A DNA stretch of 64,000 bases. Source: Pseudomonas sp. dw_358 (GTDB lineage Bacteria; Pseudomonadota; Gammaproteobacteria; Pseudomonadales; Pseudomonadaceae). A program made the translations under genes and the position numbers. The stretch lies in NCBI RefSeq assembly GCF_018449655.1, contig NZ_JAAVUX010000015.1:62001-126000 (forward strand), given 5' to 3'. Positions 8,279-19,878 of this stretch are shown piece after piece (position 1 is the stretch's first letter; each line of letters opens with the position of its first letter). The notes under the pieces were generated by a model, which saw only the letters and a program-made list of their open reading frames with translations, did not search any database and was not told the DNA's origin.

Positions 8279-9082
8279 ATGCGACGTATAGCTGTAATGG
8301 GCGCCGCCGGGCGCATGGGCAAGGCGCTGATCGAGGCCGTGCATCTGGCGCCGGGCGCAGGCTTGACCGCCGCTGTACATCGGGCTGAAAGCAGCCTGGT
8401 GGGCGCCGATGCCGGCGAGCTGGCGGGCCTGGGTCGTATCGGGGTCCCGCTGTCGGGTGATCTGGATCGGGTGGTCGATGAGTTCGACGTGCTGATCGAC
8501 TTCACGCATCCGTCGGTGACCCTGAAAAACCTCGCGTTCTGCCGCAAGCACGGCAAGGCGATGATCATTGGCACCACCGGCTTTACCGACGATGAGAAGT
8601 TGCGTCTGTTGGAAGCTGGCAAGGATATACCCATCGTTTTCGCTGCCAACTTCAGCGTCGGCGTCAACCTGTGCCTGAAATTGCTCGATACGGCGGCGCG
8701 GGTGTTGGGTGACGATGCCGATATCGAAATTCTCGAAGCCCATCACCGGCACAAGGTCGATGCGCCGTCGGGTACCGCGTTGCGCATGGGCGAGGTGGTG
8801 GCCAAGGCCTTGGGGCGTGACCTCAAGGAGGTCGCCGTCTACGGCCGTGAAGGCCAGACCGGTGCGCGTCAGCGCGAGACCATCGGTTTTGCCACGGTGC
8901 GAGGTGGTGACGTGGTGGGCGATCACACCGTCTTGTTTGCAGCGGAAGGCGAGCGAGTGGAGATCACCCACAAGGCGTCCAGCCGCATGACCTTTGCCAA
9001 GGGTGCCGTTCGTGCGGCGCTGTGGCTGGATGGGCGCGAGCCTGGGCTGTATGACATGCAGGATGTGCTGGACCTGCATTGA
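8279..9082 (+). CDS. dapB: 4-hydroxy-tetrahydrodipicolinate reductase DapB
   Basis: A 267-residue reductase of the lysine/diaminopimelate pathway. The Rossmann motif GAAGRMGKAL lies at residues 8-17 and the catalytic/substrate motif EAHHRHKVDAPSGTA near 156-170. It reduces 4-hydroxy-tetrahydrodipicolinate with NAD(P)H in the cytoplasm. AAGGATCGAGC precedes the ATG. It lies 12 bases after dnaJ and 273 bases before carA. Confidence 0.98.
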   Translation: MRRIAVMGAAGRMGKALIEAVHLAPGAGLTAAVHRAESSLVGADAGELAGLGRIGVPLSGDLDRVVDEFDVLIDFTHPSVTLKNLAFCRKHGKAMIIGTTGFTDDEKLRLLEAGKDIPIVFAANFSVGVNLCLKLLDTAARVLGDDADIEILEAHHRHKVDAPSGTALRMGEVVAKALGRDLKEVAVYGREGQTGARQRETIGFATVRGGDVVGDHTVLFAAEGERVEITHKASSRMTFAKGAVRAALWLDGREPGLYDMQDVLDLH

Positions 9083-9276
9083 TCGATTTTGTGGGGAGGC
9101 CTGCTGCCTCCCCCTACATTCATGGCGAAACCTGAAAGGCCCTGCAATAGGGCATTTTGCCCCACCTTGTCGCATCCCTCGCTCAAATCGCCCCATTACC
9201 GGTAGACCAAAAAAGGCTTTTTCTGTAAGCTACAGCTTTAGTGTGTCCACTAAAAGCGCGCAGAGTATTCGATAAG

Positions 9277-9311
9277 AAGCGGGGTGACGGTCTACGTCAT
9301 TCCGCTTTTTT
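9277..9311 (+). terminator. Strong intrinsic terminator in the carA leader (dapB terminator or attenuator)
   Basis: AAGCGGGGTGACG (9277-9289), loop GTCTA, CGTCATTCCGCTT (9295-9307) then TTTT: 13 continuous pairs, two of them G-U, with a T-run. It ends 44 bases before the carA start codon and 195 bases after dapB. It could close dapB transcription or work as a carAB attenuator. A ten-codon open frame, GTG 9243 to TAA 9275, ends two bases before the stem. Confidence 0.8.
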
Positions 9312-9355
9312 ACAACCTGCGATCGCCCTTTCAGGTTTATTTACCGGAGGTCTTC

Positions 9356-10492
9356 TTGACTACGCCAGCCATACTCGCCCTTGCCGACGGCAGCATTTTC
9401 CGCGGTGAGGCCATCGGAGCCGACGGTCAAACCGTTGGTGAGGTGGTGTTCAACACTGCAATGACCGGCTATCAGGAAATCCTCACCGATCCTTCCTACG
9501 CCCAGCAGATCGTCACGCTGACGTACCCGCACATCGGCAACACCGGCACCACCCCTGAAGACGCTGAATCCAGCCGTGTATGGTCGGCTGGCCTGGTCAT
9601 CCGTGACCTGCCGCTGGTGGCCAGCAACTGGCGCAACACGATGTCGCTGTCCGACTACCTGAAGGCCAACAACGTTGTCGCCATCGCCGGTATCGACACC
9701 CGCCGCCTGACCCGGATCCTCCGTGAGAAAGGCGCGCAGAACGGCTGCATCATGGCCGGCGACAATATTTCCGAAGAAGCTGCCATCGCCGCTGCCCGTG
9801 CGTTCCCGGGCCTGAACGGCATGGACCTGGCCAAGGAAGTCAGCTGCACGGAAACCTATCAGTGGCGCTCCACGGTCTGGGACCTGAAAACCGACAGCCA
9901 CGCCGAGCTGGCCGAAGCGGATCTGCCGCATCACGTCGTCGCGTTCGACTACGGCGTCAAACTGAACATCCTGCGCATGCTGGTCGAGCGCGGCTGCCGC
10001 GTCACCGTGGTGCCGGCCCAAACCCCCGCTGCCGACGTTCTGGCCCTCAAGCCGGACGGCGTGTTCCTGTCCAACGGCCCGGGTGATCCGGCGCCTTGCG
10101 ACTACGCTATCAAGGCGATTCAGGAAGTGCTCAAAACCGACATCCCGGTCTTCGGCATCTGCCTGGGTCACCAGCTGCTGGCCCTGGCCGCCGGCGCCAA
10201 GACCATCAAGATGGGTCACGGACACCACGGCGCCAACCACCCGGTCCAGGACCTGGACACGGGCGTGGTGATGATCACCAGCCAGAACCACGGTTTCGCG
10301 GTGGACGAAGCGACCTTGCCGAGCAATGTGCGCGCCATCCACAAATCGCTGTTCGACGGCACCCTGCAAGGCATCGAGCTGACGGACCGGGACGCTTTCA
10401 GCTTCCAGGGTCACCCTGAAGCCAGCCCGGGCCCGAACGACGTGGCACCGCTGTTCGACCGTTTCATCAATTCGATGGCCAAGCGCCGCTGA
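9356..10492 (+). CDS. carA: Carbamoyl-phosphate synthase small (glutaminase) subunit CarA
   Basis: A 378-residue CarA starting at the TTG at 9356 (TTPAILALADGSIFRGEAIG), preceded by CGGAGG at ideal spacing; the open frame extends to 9284 but without support. The N-terminal CPSase_sm domain is followed by a class I glutamine amidotransferase with nucleophile Cys269 in GICLGHQL and His353/Glu355 in QGHPEAS. It hydrolyses glutamine and channels ammonia to CarB for carbamoyl phosphate, shared by arginine and pyrimidine synthesis. The rare TTG start and the leader terminator suggest tuned expression. Confidence 0.98.
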   Translation: MTTPAILALADGSIFRGEAIGADGQTVGEVVFNTAMTGYQEILTDPSYAQQIVTLTYPHIGNTGTTPEDAESSRVWSAGLVIRDLPLVASNWRNTMSLSDYLKANNVVAIAGIDTRRLTRILREKGAQNGCIMAGDNISEEAAIAAARAFPGLNGMDLAKEVSCTETYQWRSTVWDLKTDSHAELAEADLPHHVVAFDYGVKLNILRMLVERGCRVTVVPAQTPAADVLALKPDGVFLSNGPGDPAPCDYAIKAIQEVLKTDIPVFGICLGHQLLALAAGAKTIKMGHGHHGANHPVQDLDTGVVMITSQNHGFAVDEATLPSNVRAIHKSLFDGTLQGIELTDRDAFSFQGHPEASPGPNDVAPLFDRFINSMAKRR

Positions 10493-10514
10493 TTGATCGC
10501 TCTGATTGTAATGC

Positions 10515-10558
10515 GCGCTGGCGCAGGCCCCGGAACTCCGGAGACAGCCTCCCAGCGC
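10515..10558 (+). other. Structured carA-carB intergenic segment
   Basis: GCGCTGG (10515-10521) pairs with CCAGCGC (10552-10558) around an interior with the palindrome CTCCGGAG. It sits in the 118-base gap between carA and carB, with no T-run. I recall an extra gene between carA and carB in P. aeruginosa; none is present here. It may affect the carA:carB ratio through RNA stability. Confidence 0.4.
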
Positions 10559-10610
10559 CGCCTGTGAACGTTCAGCGGCTAGCCCGTTGACCTGCGGATT
10601 CGAGACAAAC

Positions 10611-13828
<3,218 letters not shown>

Positions 13829-13832
<4 letters not shown>

Positions 13833-14305
13833 TCAAGTACCCCATGACTGTTCAGGGCGCGCGCGCCCTGGAAGAGGAGCTGCATCACCTGACCAAGGTG
13901 ATACGTCCCAAGCTGAGCCAGGACATCGGCACCGCGCGCGAGCTCGGTGACCTCAAGGAAAACGCCGAATACCATGCTGCCCGTGAGCAGCAAGGTATGG
14001 TCGAAGCGCGGATCCGCGACATCGAAGGCCGCATGCAGAATGCCGTGGTCATCGATGTGTCGACCATCCCGCACACCGGCAAGGTGATTTTCGGCACGAC
14101 GGTGGAGATCGCCAACGTCGAGACTGACGAGCGCGTGAAGTATCAGATCGTCGGGGAAGACGAAGCCGACATCAAGCGGGGCAAGCTGTCGGTGGGGTCG
14201 CCCATCGCCCGTGCCTTGATCGCCAAGGAAGAGGGTGATGTGGTGGTGGTGAAGACGCCGAGCGGCGTGATCGAGTATGAAATCGTCGAGGTTGCGCACG
14301 TCTGA
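13829..14305 (+). CDS. greA: Transcription elongation factor GreA
   Basis: A 158-residue GreA with an N-terminal coiled coil (residues about 5-75, including ARELGDLKENAEYHAAREQQ) whose acidic tip enters the RNA polymerase secondary channel, and a C-terminal FKBP-like domain with VGSPIARALIAKEEGD. It rescues backtracked polymerase by stimulating transcript cleavage. The ATG overlaps the carB stop by four bases, so it belongs to the carAB operon. Confidence 0.98.
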
Positions 14306-14333
14306 GTGCGTGATCAGGCAGGCTTGTCACCCT

Positions 14334-14401
14334 TGTGGGAGCAAGTCTTGCCTGCGATGGCGTCCGGAAGGCCCTCATCGCAGGCAAGCCTTGCTTCCAT
14401 A
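14334..14401. repeat. REP-like inverted repeat after greA
   Basis: The arms TGGGAGCAAGTCTTGCCTGC with GATG and CATCGCAGGCAAGCCTTGCT face each other across about 17 bases. This is the GTGGGAGCAAG...GCGATG type of extragenic palindrome common in the P. fluorescens group. It lies between greA and convergent yhbY and may act as a bidirectional mRNA 3'-end structure. Confidence 0.7.
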
Positions 14402-14421
14402 GGGGTGGCGTTACACAGCCA

Positions 14422-14730
14422 TCAATGGAACCGATGCACGTTCGACAATTGCTTGTTGACCTGCGGGTTCTTGCGATAGATCAGCGCCATTTTGCCGATG
14501 ACCTGGACCAGGTCGGCACGGCCGGCCTTGCACAGCCCGGCAATGGATTCCAGGCGTGCTTCGCGATCAAGGATGTTGAGCTTGATCTTGATCAGCTCAT
14601 GATCGCCCAAAGCGCGTTCCAGTTCGGCCAGAACGCCTTCGGTCAAACCATTATCTGCCACAGTCAAGACTGGTTTCAGATGGTGGCCAATGGATTTGTA
14701 TTGTTTCTTCTGCTCCTGAGTGAGCGGCAT
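14422..14730 (-). CDS. yhbY: YhbY-family (CRM domain) ribosome-assembly RNA-binding protein
   Basis: A 102-residue single CRM/YhbY domain protein, MPLTQEQKKQYKSIGHHLKP, with the conserved ALGDHELIKIKL segment and the pseudo-GxxG loop. YhbY associates with pre-50S particles in E. coli. It is divergent from rlmE with 98 bases between starts, a pairing conserved in many gamma-proteobacteria that links two 50S-maturation factors. Confidence 0.94.
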   Translation of the reverse strand: MPLTQEQKKQYKSIGHHLKPVLTVADNGLTEGVLAELERALGDHELIKIKLNILDREARLESIAGLCKAGRADLVQVIGKMALIYRKNPQVNKQLSNVHRFH

Positions 14731-14828
14731 AATCTGACCCTTTGTCTGATCTGTAAAAAGCGGCGGCCAGTTTACCCGAGCGCCCGAGAGTCCGCCCAGT
14801 TAATCACGACCGTTATTCGAGGTGCCCT

Positions 14829-15482
14829 GTGGCCCGCTCCAAGACCAGCCTTAACTGGCTCAAAGAACACTTCAACGATCCTTACGTCAAACTGGCGCAA
14901 AAGGACGGCTACCGCTCGCGCGCCAGCTACAAGCTGCTGGAGATCCAGGAGAAGGACAAACTCATCCGTCCGGGGATGACCGTGATCGACCTGGGCGCAG
15001 CGCCAGGCGGCTGGTCGCAGGTCACCAGCCGGCTGATCGGCGGCCAGGGTCGCCTGATCGCCTCCGACATCCTGGAAATGGACAGCATCGAGGACGTCAC
15101 CTTCATTCAGGGTGACTTCACCGAGGCGGCCGTACTGGCCCAGATCCTGGAGGCGGTCGGGAATTCGCCGGTAGACCTTGTGATTTCCGACATGGCCCCC
15201 AATATGAGTGGATTGGCAGCCGTCGATATGCCTCGCGCCATGTTCTTGTGTGAATTGGCGCTGGATTTGGCAGGAAGGGTCTTGAGCCCCGGTGGCGACT
15301 TCCTTATCAAAGTGTTTCAGGGCGAAGGTTTCGACGTTTATCACAAGACCGTTCGGCAGATGTTCGACAAGGTGCAGATGCGCAAACCCTCGTCGTCGCG
15401 CGACCGCTCCCGTGAGCAGTACTTGCTGGCCCGCGGTTTCAAGGGTTTGCAGATGCCAAGCGAGAACTCCCTAGGTGGGTGA
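14829..15482 (+). CDS. rlmE: 23S rRNA (uridine(2552)-2'-O)-methyltransferase RlmE (FtsJ/RrmJ)
   Basis: A 217-residue SAM methyltransferase starting at a GTG (RSKTSLNWLKEHFNDPYVKL). The SAM motif DLGAAPGGWS lies near residues 56-65, with catalytic K-D-K-E members visible in SYKLLEI, DMAPNMSG and GGDFLIKVFQGEG. It methylates U2552 in the 23S A-loop. The tail KGLQMPSENSLGG extends past the usual end at about 207-209. It stands upstream of ftsH, as in E. coli, where both are heat-shock genes; I found no clear sigma-32 promoter here. Confidence 0.97.
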   Translation: MARSKTSLNWLKEHFNDPYVKLAQKDGYRSRASYKLLEIQEKDKLIRPGMTVIDLGAAPGGWSQVTSRLIGGQGRLIASDILEMDSIEDVTFIQGDFTEAAVLAQILEAVGNSPVDLVISDMAPNMSGLAAVDMPRAMFLCELALDLAGRVLSPGGDFLIKVFQGEGFDVYHKTVRQMFDKVQMRKPSSSRDRSREQYLLARGFKGLQMPSENSLGG

Positions 15483-15661
15483 TAGCTTTTTTCAAATGGC
15501 TGAGCCTGCCGAACCTGTTCGATGATTTTGTAGTCTATCGTCACAAAGGGTTACAGACGTTGACTGCAAGGCCATGGGATATGGTGTAAGTTAAGCCGGT
15601 GAAAAATCATGCGAAGCACGCCTGCGTGGGTTGCGGGTAGCAGGCTTCAGAGGGTAGCGAA

Positions 15662-17578
15662 TTGAACGATATGGCAAAGAACCTGATCCTGTGGTTGATC
15701 ATTGCAGCCGTGCTGGTCACGGTCATGAACAACTTTTCCAGCCCTAATGAGCCGCAGACCCTCAACTATTCCGACTTCATTCAGCAGGTCAAGGATGGCA
15801 AGGTCGAGCGCGTGGCGGTCGATGGCCTGGTCATCACCGGCAAGCGCAATGATGGCGACTCTTTCAAGACCATTCGCCCGAACATTCCGGACAATGGCCT
15901 GATTGGCGACCTGGTCGAGAACCATGTTTCGGTCGAAGGCAAAATGCCTGAGCAGCAGGGCATCTGGACCCAGTTGCTGGTGGCCAGCTTCCCGATCCTG
16001 GTGATCATCGCCGTGTTCATGTTCTTCATGCGCCAGATGCAAGGCGGTGCGGGAGGCAAGGGCGGGCCGATGAGTTTCGGCAAAAGCAAGGCACGACTGC
16101 TCTCTGAAGATCAGGTCAAGACCACCTTGGCCGATGTCGCCGGCTGCGACGAAGCCAAGGAAGAGGTCGGCGAGCTGGTGGAATTCCTTCGCGATCCGGG
16201 CAAGTTCCAGCGACTGGGCGGGCGTATCCCTCGGGGTGTGCTGATGGTCGGCCCACCGGGTACCGGCAAGACGTTGCTCGCCAAGGCGATTGCCGGCGAA
16301 GCAAAAGTGCCATTCTTCACCATTTCCGGTTCGGACTTCGTCGAAATGTTCGTGGGTGTCGGTGCGAGCCGGGTCCGTGACATGTTCGAGCAGGCCAAGA
16401 AACACGCGCCTTGCATCATCTTCATCGACGAAATCGACGCCGTCGGCCGCCATCGTGGCGCCGGCATGGGTGGCGGTCACGACGAGCGTGAACAAACCCT
16501 CAACCAGTTGCTGGTAGAGATGGATGGTTTCGAGATGAATGATGGCATCATCGTCATCGCTGCGACCAACCGTCCTGACGTGCTGGACCCCGCGCTGCTG
16601 CGTCCAGGTCGCTTCGACCGTCAGGTGGTGGTGGGCTTGCCAGACATCCGCGGTCGCGAACAGATCCTCAAGGTTCACATGAAGAAGGCCCCGCTGGGCG
16701 ACGACGTCAACCCAGCGGTCATCGCTCGCGGTACGCCGGGTTTCTCCGGTGCCGACCTGGCCAACCTGGTCAACGAAGCCTCGCTGTTTGCCGCGCGCAA
16801 CGGCAAGCGCATTGTCGAGATGAAAGAGTTCGAGCTGGCCAAAGACAAGATCATGATGGGCGCCGAGCGCAAGACCATGGTCATGTCCGAGAAAGAGAAG
16901 CAGAACACTGCTTACCACGAGGCGGGCCACGCCATCGTCGGTCGCGTCGTGCCTGAGCATGATCCGGTGTACAAGGTTTCGATCATTCCGCGCGGTCGAG
17001 CGCTGGGTGTCACCATGTTCCTGCCGGAAGAAGATCGTTACAGTCTTTCCAAGCGCGCATTGATCAGTCAGATCTGTTCGCTGTACGGCGGCCGTATTGC
17101 CGAGGAAATGACCCTGGGCTTCGACGGTGTAACCACCGGTGCGTCCAACGACATCATGCGTGCCAGCCAGATTGCACGAAACATGGTGACCAAGTGGGGT
17201 CTGTCCGAGAAGCTCGGTCCGTTGATGTATGCGGAAGACGAGAACGAAGGCTACCTGGGTCGTGGCGGTGGTGGTCAGAGTGCAAACGTTTCCGGCGAGA
17301 CCGCGAAAGTCATCGATTCGGAAGTGCGCAGCATCATTGACCAGTGCTACGCCACGGCCAAGCAGATCCTCACGGACAACCGGGACAAGCTCGACGCCAT
17401 GGCCGATGCCCTGATGAAATACGAAACGATCGATGCCGATCAGATCGACGACATCATGGCCGGTCGCACGCCGCGTGAACCTCGCGACTGGTCTGGCGGC
17501 GGTGGTTCGACCGGCACGCCGATCACCCCGATCGATCGTCCCGAGGCGCCGATTGGTGGCCCTGCGGCCCAGCACTGA
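15662..17578 (+). CDS. ftsH: ATP-dependent zinc metalloprotease FtsH
   Basis: A 638-residue membrane AAA protease. TM1 is at about residues 7-23, a periplasmic loop follows, and TM2 is at about 103-123. Walker A GPPGTGKT lies at 197-204, Walker B IIFIDEID at 252-259, and the zinc site HEAGH at 419-423. It degrades misfolded membrane proteins, sigma-32 and LpxC in E. coli. I chose the TTG at 15662 because AGAGGG lies at the right distance and it gives MNDMAKNLILW, paralleling E. coli MSDMAKNLILW; the ATG at 15671 is the alternative. Confidence 0.98.
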   Translation: MNDMAKNLILWLIIAAVLVTVMNNFSSPNEPQTLNYSDFIQQVKDGKVERVAVDGLVITGKRNDGDSFKTIRPNIPDNGLIGDLVENHVSVEGKMPEQQGIWTQLLVASFPILVIIAVFMFFMRQMQGGAGGKGGPMSFGKSKARLLSEDQVKTTLADVAGCDEAKEEVGELVEFLRDPGKFQRLGGRIPRGVLMVGPPGTGKTLLAKAIAGEAKVPFFTISGSDFVEMFVGVGASRVRDMFEQAKKHAPCIIFIDEIDAVGRHRGAGMGGGHDEREQTLNQLLVEMDGFEMNDGIIVIAATNRPDVLDPALLRPGRFDRQVVVGLPDIRGREQILKVHMKKAPLGDDVNPAVIARGTPGFSGADLANLVNEASLFAARNGKRIVEMKEFELAKDKIMMGAERKTMVMSEKEKQNTAYHEAGHAIVGRVVPEHDPVYKVSIIPRGRALGVTMFLPEEDRYSLSKRALISQICSLYGGRIAEEMTLGFDGVTTGASNDIMRASQIARNMVTKWGLSEKLGPLMYAEDENEGYLGRGGGGQSANVSGETAKVIDSEVRSIIDQCYATAKQILTDNRDKLDAMADALMKYETIDADQIDDIMAGRTPREPRDWSGGGGSTGTPITPIDRPEAPIGGPAAQH

Positions 17579-17605
17579 GTCGTCCATTCAACGCTAAGGT
17601 TTTAC

Positions 17606-18457
17606 ATGTCCTCCTCGCTGTACCCAACCCGGTTGCCTTGCGGCAACCGGGTTCTTGATTTGTCCCGGACCCACGTCATGGGCATTCTCAACATCACCCC
17701 GGATTCCTTTTCGGATGGCGGCCGCTTCAACCGTCGCGACCTGGCCTTGAGCCATGCGCGAGCCATGGTTGAAGCCGGTGCTACGCTGATCGATATTGGC
17801 GGCGAGTCCACTCGTCCCGGCGCGCCTCCCGTGGGCGTGCAGGAAGAGCTGGATCGCGTGCTGCCAGCCGTCGAAGCCATCCATCGCGAGCTGGAGGTGA
17901 TCATCTCGGTGGACACGTCCACCCCTGAGGTGATCACCGGCTCCGCACAACTCGGCGCCGGTTTGATCAACGATGTGCGCTCGCTACGCCGTGACGGCGC
18001 GCTGGCGGCCGCAGCAGCCACTGGCCTGCCGGTGTGTTTGATGCACATGCGGGGCGAGCCTGGGAACATGCAGGACGATCCTCACTACAACGATCTGGTG
18101 GGCGAAGTCTGCAGCTTCCTGCGCGAGCGCATGGACGCCTGCGTGGCAGTCGGCATCCCTCTGGAGCGCATCGTGCTGGACCCCGGCTTCGGTTTTGCCA
18201 AAAGCCATGCCCACAACCTCAGCCTGTTCAAACACATGGCCGAGCTGTTTGCCCTTGAGCGGCCGCTGCTGGTGGGCGTGTCGCGCAAGAGCATGGTCGG
18301 GCGCACGCTGGACAAGCCGGTATCGGAACGCCTCTATGGCAGCCTGGCGCTCGCCGCCTTGGCGATCCAGAAGGGCGCGCGTATCCTGCGGGTACACGAT
18401 GTCCCTGAAACCGTCGATCTGGTTCGGATGATCGAAGCGGTCGAGACCGCCGAATAA
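17606..18457 (+). CDS. folP: Dihydropteroate synthase FolP
   Basis: A 283-residue TIM-barrel enzyme with the DHPS signature GILNITPDSFSDGG at residues 26-39, the DIGGESTRPGA motif near 63-73 and the PABA/pterin-site segment DPGFGFAKSHAHNL. It joins p-aminobenzoate with hydroxymethyl-dihydropterin diphosphate and is the sulfonamide target. Its substrate comes from FolK, also encoded in this window (42119-42601). It lies 27 bases after ftsH and 17 before glmM, likely one operon. Confidence 0.98.
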   Translation: MSSSLYPTRLPCGNRVLDLSRTHVMGILNITPDSFSDGGRFNRRDLALSHARAMVEAGATLIDIGGESTRPGAPPVGVQEELDRVLPAVEAIHRELEVIISVDTSTPEVITGSAQLGAGLINDVRSLRRDGALAAAAATGLPVCLMHMRGEPGNMQDDPHYNDLVGEVCSFLRERMDACVAVGIPLERIVLDPGFGFAKSHAHNLSLFKHMAELFALERPLLVGVSRKSMVGRTLDKPVSERLYGSLALAALAIQKGARILRVHDVPETVDLVRMIEAVETAE

Positions 18458-18474
18458 GCACTACGGAGCGTTTC

Positions 18475-19812
18475 ATGAGCAAGAAATATTTTGGCACCGA
18501 CGGCATTCGCGGTCGGGTCGGCCAGTTTCCGATCACCCCTGATTTCATGCTGAAACTGGGCTGGGCAGCCGGCATGGCGTTCCGTAAGCAGGGCACTTGC
18601 CGGGTATTGGTGGGCAAGGACACACGCATCTCCGGGTACATGTTCGAATCCGCACTCGAGGCCGGCCTGTCTGCGGCCGGCGCCGATGTGATGTTGCTGG
18701 GGCCGATGCCGACGCCAGGCATTGCTTATCTGACTCGCACCTTCCATGCCGAAGCAGGTATTGTGATCAGTGCCTCGCACAACCCTCACGACGACAACGG
18801 TATCAAGTTCTTTTCCGGGCAGGGCACCAAGCTGCCCGACGAGTTGGAGCTGATGATCGAAGAACTGATGGACGTGCCGATGACAGTGGCCGAGTCCAGC
18901 AAGCTGGGCAAGGTGTCGCGGATCAACGACGCTGCCGGCCGTTATATCGAATTTTGCAAGAGCAGCGTGCCCACCAGCACCGATTTTGCCGGTCTGCACG
19001 TGGTCATCGATTGCGCCCACGGTGCGACCTACAAGATTGCCCCCAACGTGTTTCGCGAGCTGGGCGCCAAGGTCACCGTGCTGTCGGCCCAGCCCAACGG
19101 CTTGAACATCAACGACAACTGCGGCTCGACCCACATGGAGTCGCTGCAGGCAGCCGTAGTGGCCGAGCAGGCTGACCTGGGCATCGGCTTCGACGGGGAC
19201 GGCGATCGTGTGCTGATGGTCGATCACACCGGTGTGGTGGTCGACGGTGACGAGCTCCTGTTCATCATTGCCCGTGACCTCAAGGAGCGCGATCGCCTGC
19301 ACGGCGGGGTAGTCGGCACCTTGATGAGTAACCTGGGCCTGGAGCTGGCCTTGGCCGACCTCGACATTCCATTCGCGCGCGCCAATGTCGGTGACCGTTA
19401 TGTCATCGCCGAACTGCTGGAGCGTGAGTGGGACCTCGGCGGTGAAGCGTCCGGACACATTATTTGTCTGCGTCACACCACCACGGGTGACGCCGCGATT
19501 GCCGCGCTGCAAGTGATTCTGGCGCTCAAGCGTCGTGACGAGACCCTGGCTCAGGCCCGTCTGGGTGTGCGCAAGTGCCCTCAGGTGTTGATCAACGTAC
19601 GCTTTGCCGGTGGTGTCGACCCAGTGACCCACCCGGCCGTGCTGGATGCCTGCAGCCGCGTCACCGAGGCCATGGGTGGCCGTGGCCGTGTGTTGCTGCG
19701 CAAGTCCGGCACCGAGCCGCTGGTGCGGGTGATGGTCGAAGGCGAAGAAGAAAGCACGGTCCGCGGCTATGCCGAAGAGCTTGCAAAACTGGTGACTGAA
19801 GTTTGCGGCTGA
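18475..19812 (+). CDS. glmM: Phosphoglucosamine mutase GlmM
   Basis: A 445-residue alpha-D-phosphohexomutase. The N-terminus MSKKYFGTDGIRGRVG is diagnostic. The phosphoserine is Ser101 in ISASHNPHDDNG, the metal loop GFDGDGDRV is near 239-247 and the C-terminal phosphate-binding RKSGTEPLVRVM is near 402-413. It interconverts glucosamine-6-P and glucosamine-1-P for UDP-GlcNAc, feeding peptidoglycan and LPS. The folP-glmM pair downstream of ftsH is the same as in E. coli. Confidence 0.98.
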   Translation: MSKKYFGTDGIRGRVGQFPITPDFMLKLGWAAGMAFRKQGTCRVLVGKDTRISGYMFESALEAGLSAAGADVMLLGPMPTPGIAYLTRTFHAEAGIVISASHNPHDDNGIKFFSGQGTKLPDELELMIEELMDVPMTVAESSKLGKVSRINDAAGRYIEFCKSSVPTSTDFAGLHVVIDCAHGATYKIAPNVFRELGAKVTVLSAQPNGLNINDNCGSTHMESLQAAVVAEQADLGIGFDGDGDRVLMVDHTGVVVDGDELLFIIARDLKERDRLHGGVVGTLMSNLGLELALADLDIPFARANVGDRYVIAELLEREWDLGGEASGHIICLRHTTTGDAAIAALQVILALKRRDETLAQARLGVRKCPQVLINVRFAGGVDPVTHPAVLDACSRVTEAMGGRGRVLLRKSGTEPLVRVMVEGEEESTVRGYAEELAKLVTEVCG

Positions 19813-19819
19813 ATTCGGC

Positions 19820-19848
19820 TTGCCAGCCATGAATCCGTTGGGTAACAT
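19820..19848 (+). promoter_or_regulatory. Putative sigma-70 promoter of tpiA-secG
   Basis: TTGCCA (19820-19825), 17 bases, TAACAT (19843-19848), about 31 bases before the tpiA ATG in the 66-base glmM-tpiA gap. It could drive tpiA, secG and the following tRNA-Leu. Confidence 0.5.
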
Positions 19849-19878
19849 CTGCGCCCACTTTGACCGACGAGGTACAGC

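Noticed and set aside
9214..9240. CTGTAAGCTACAG as a LexA box before carA
   Set aside because: The spacer is seven bases, not the required ten.
15560..15588. TTGACT with a TATGGT downstream as an ftsH promoter
   Set aside because: Spacing is 14 bases, too short; no better -10 found.
15647..17587. 646-codon minus-strand open frame over ftsH
   Set aside because: Shadow of ftsH; ftsH has all AAA and zinc motifs.
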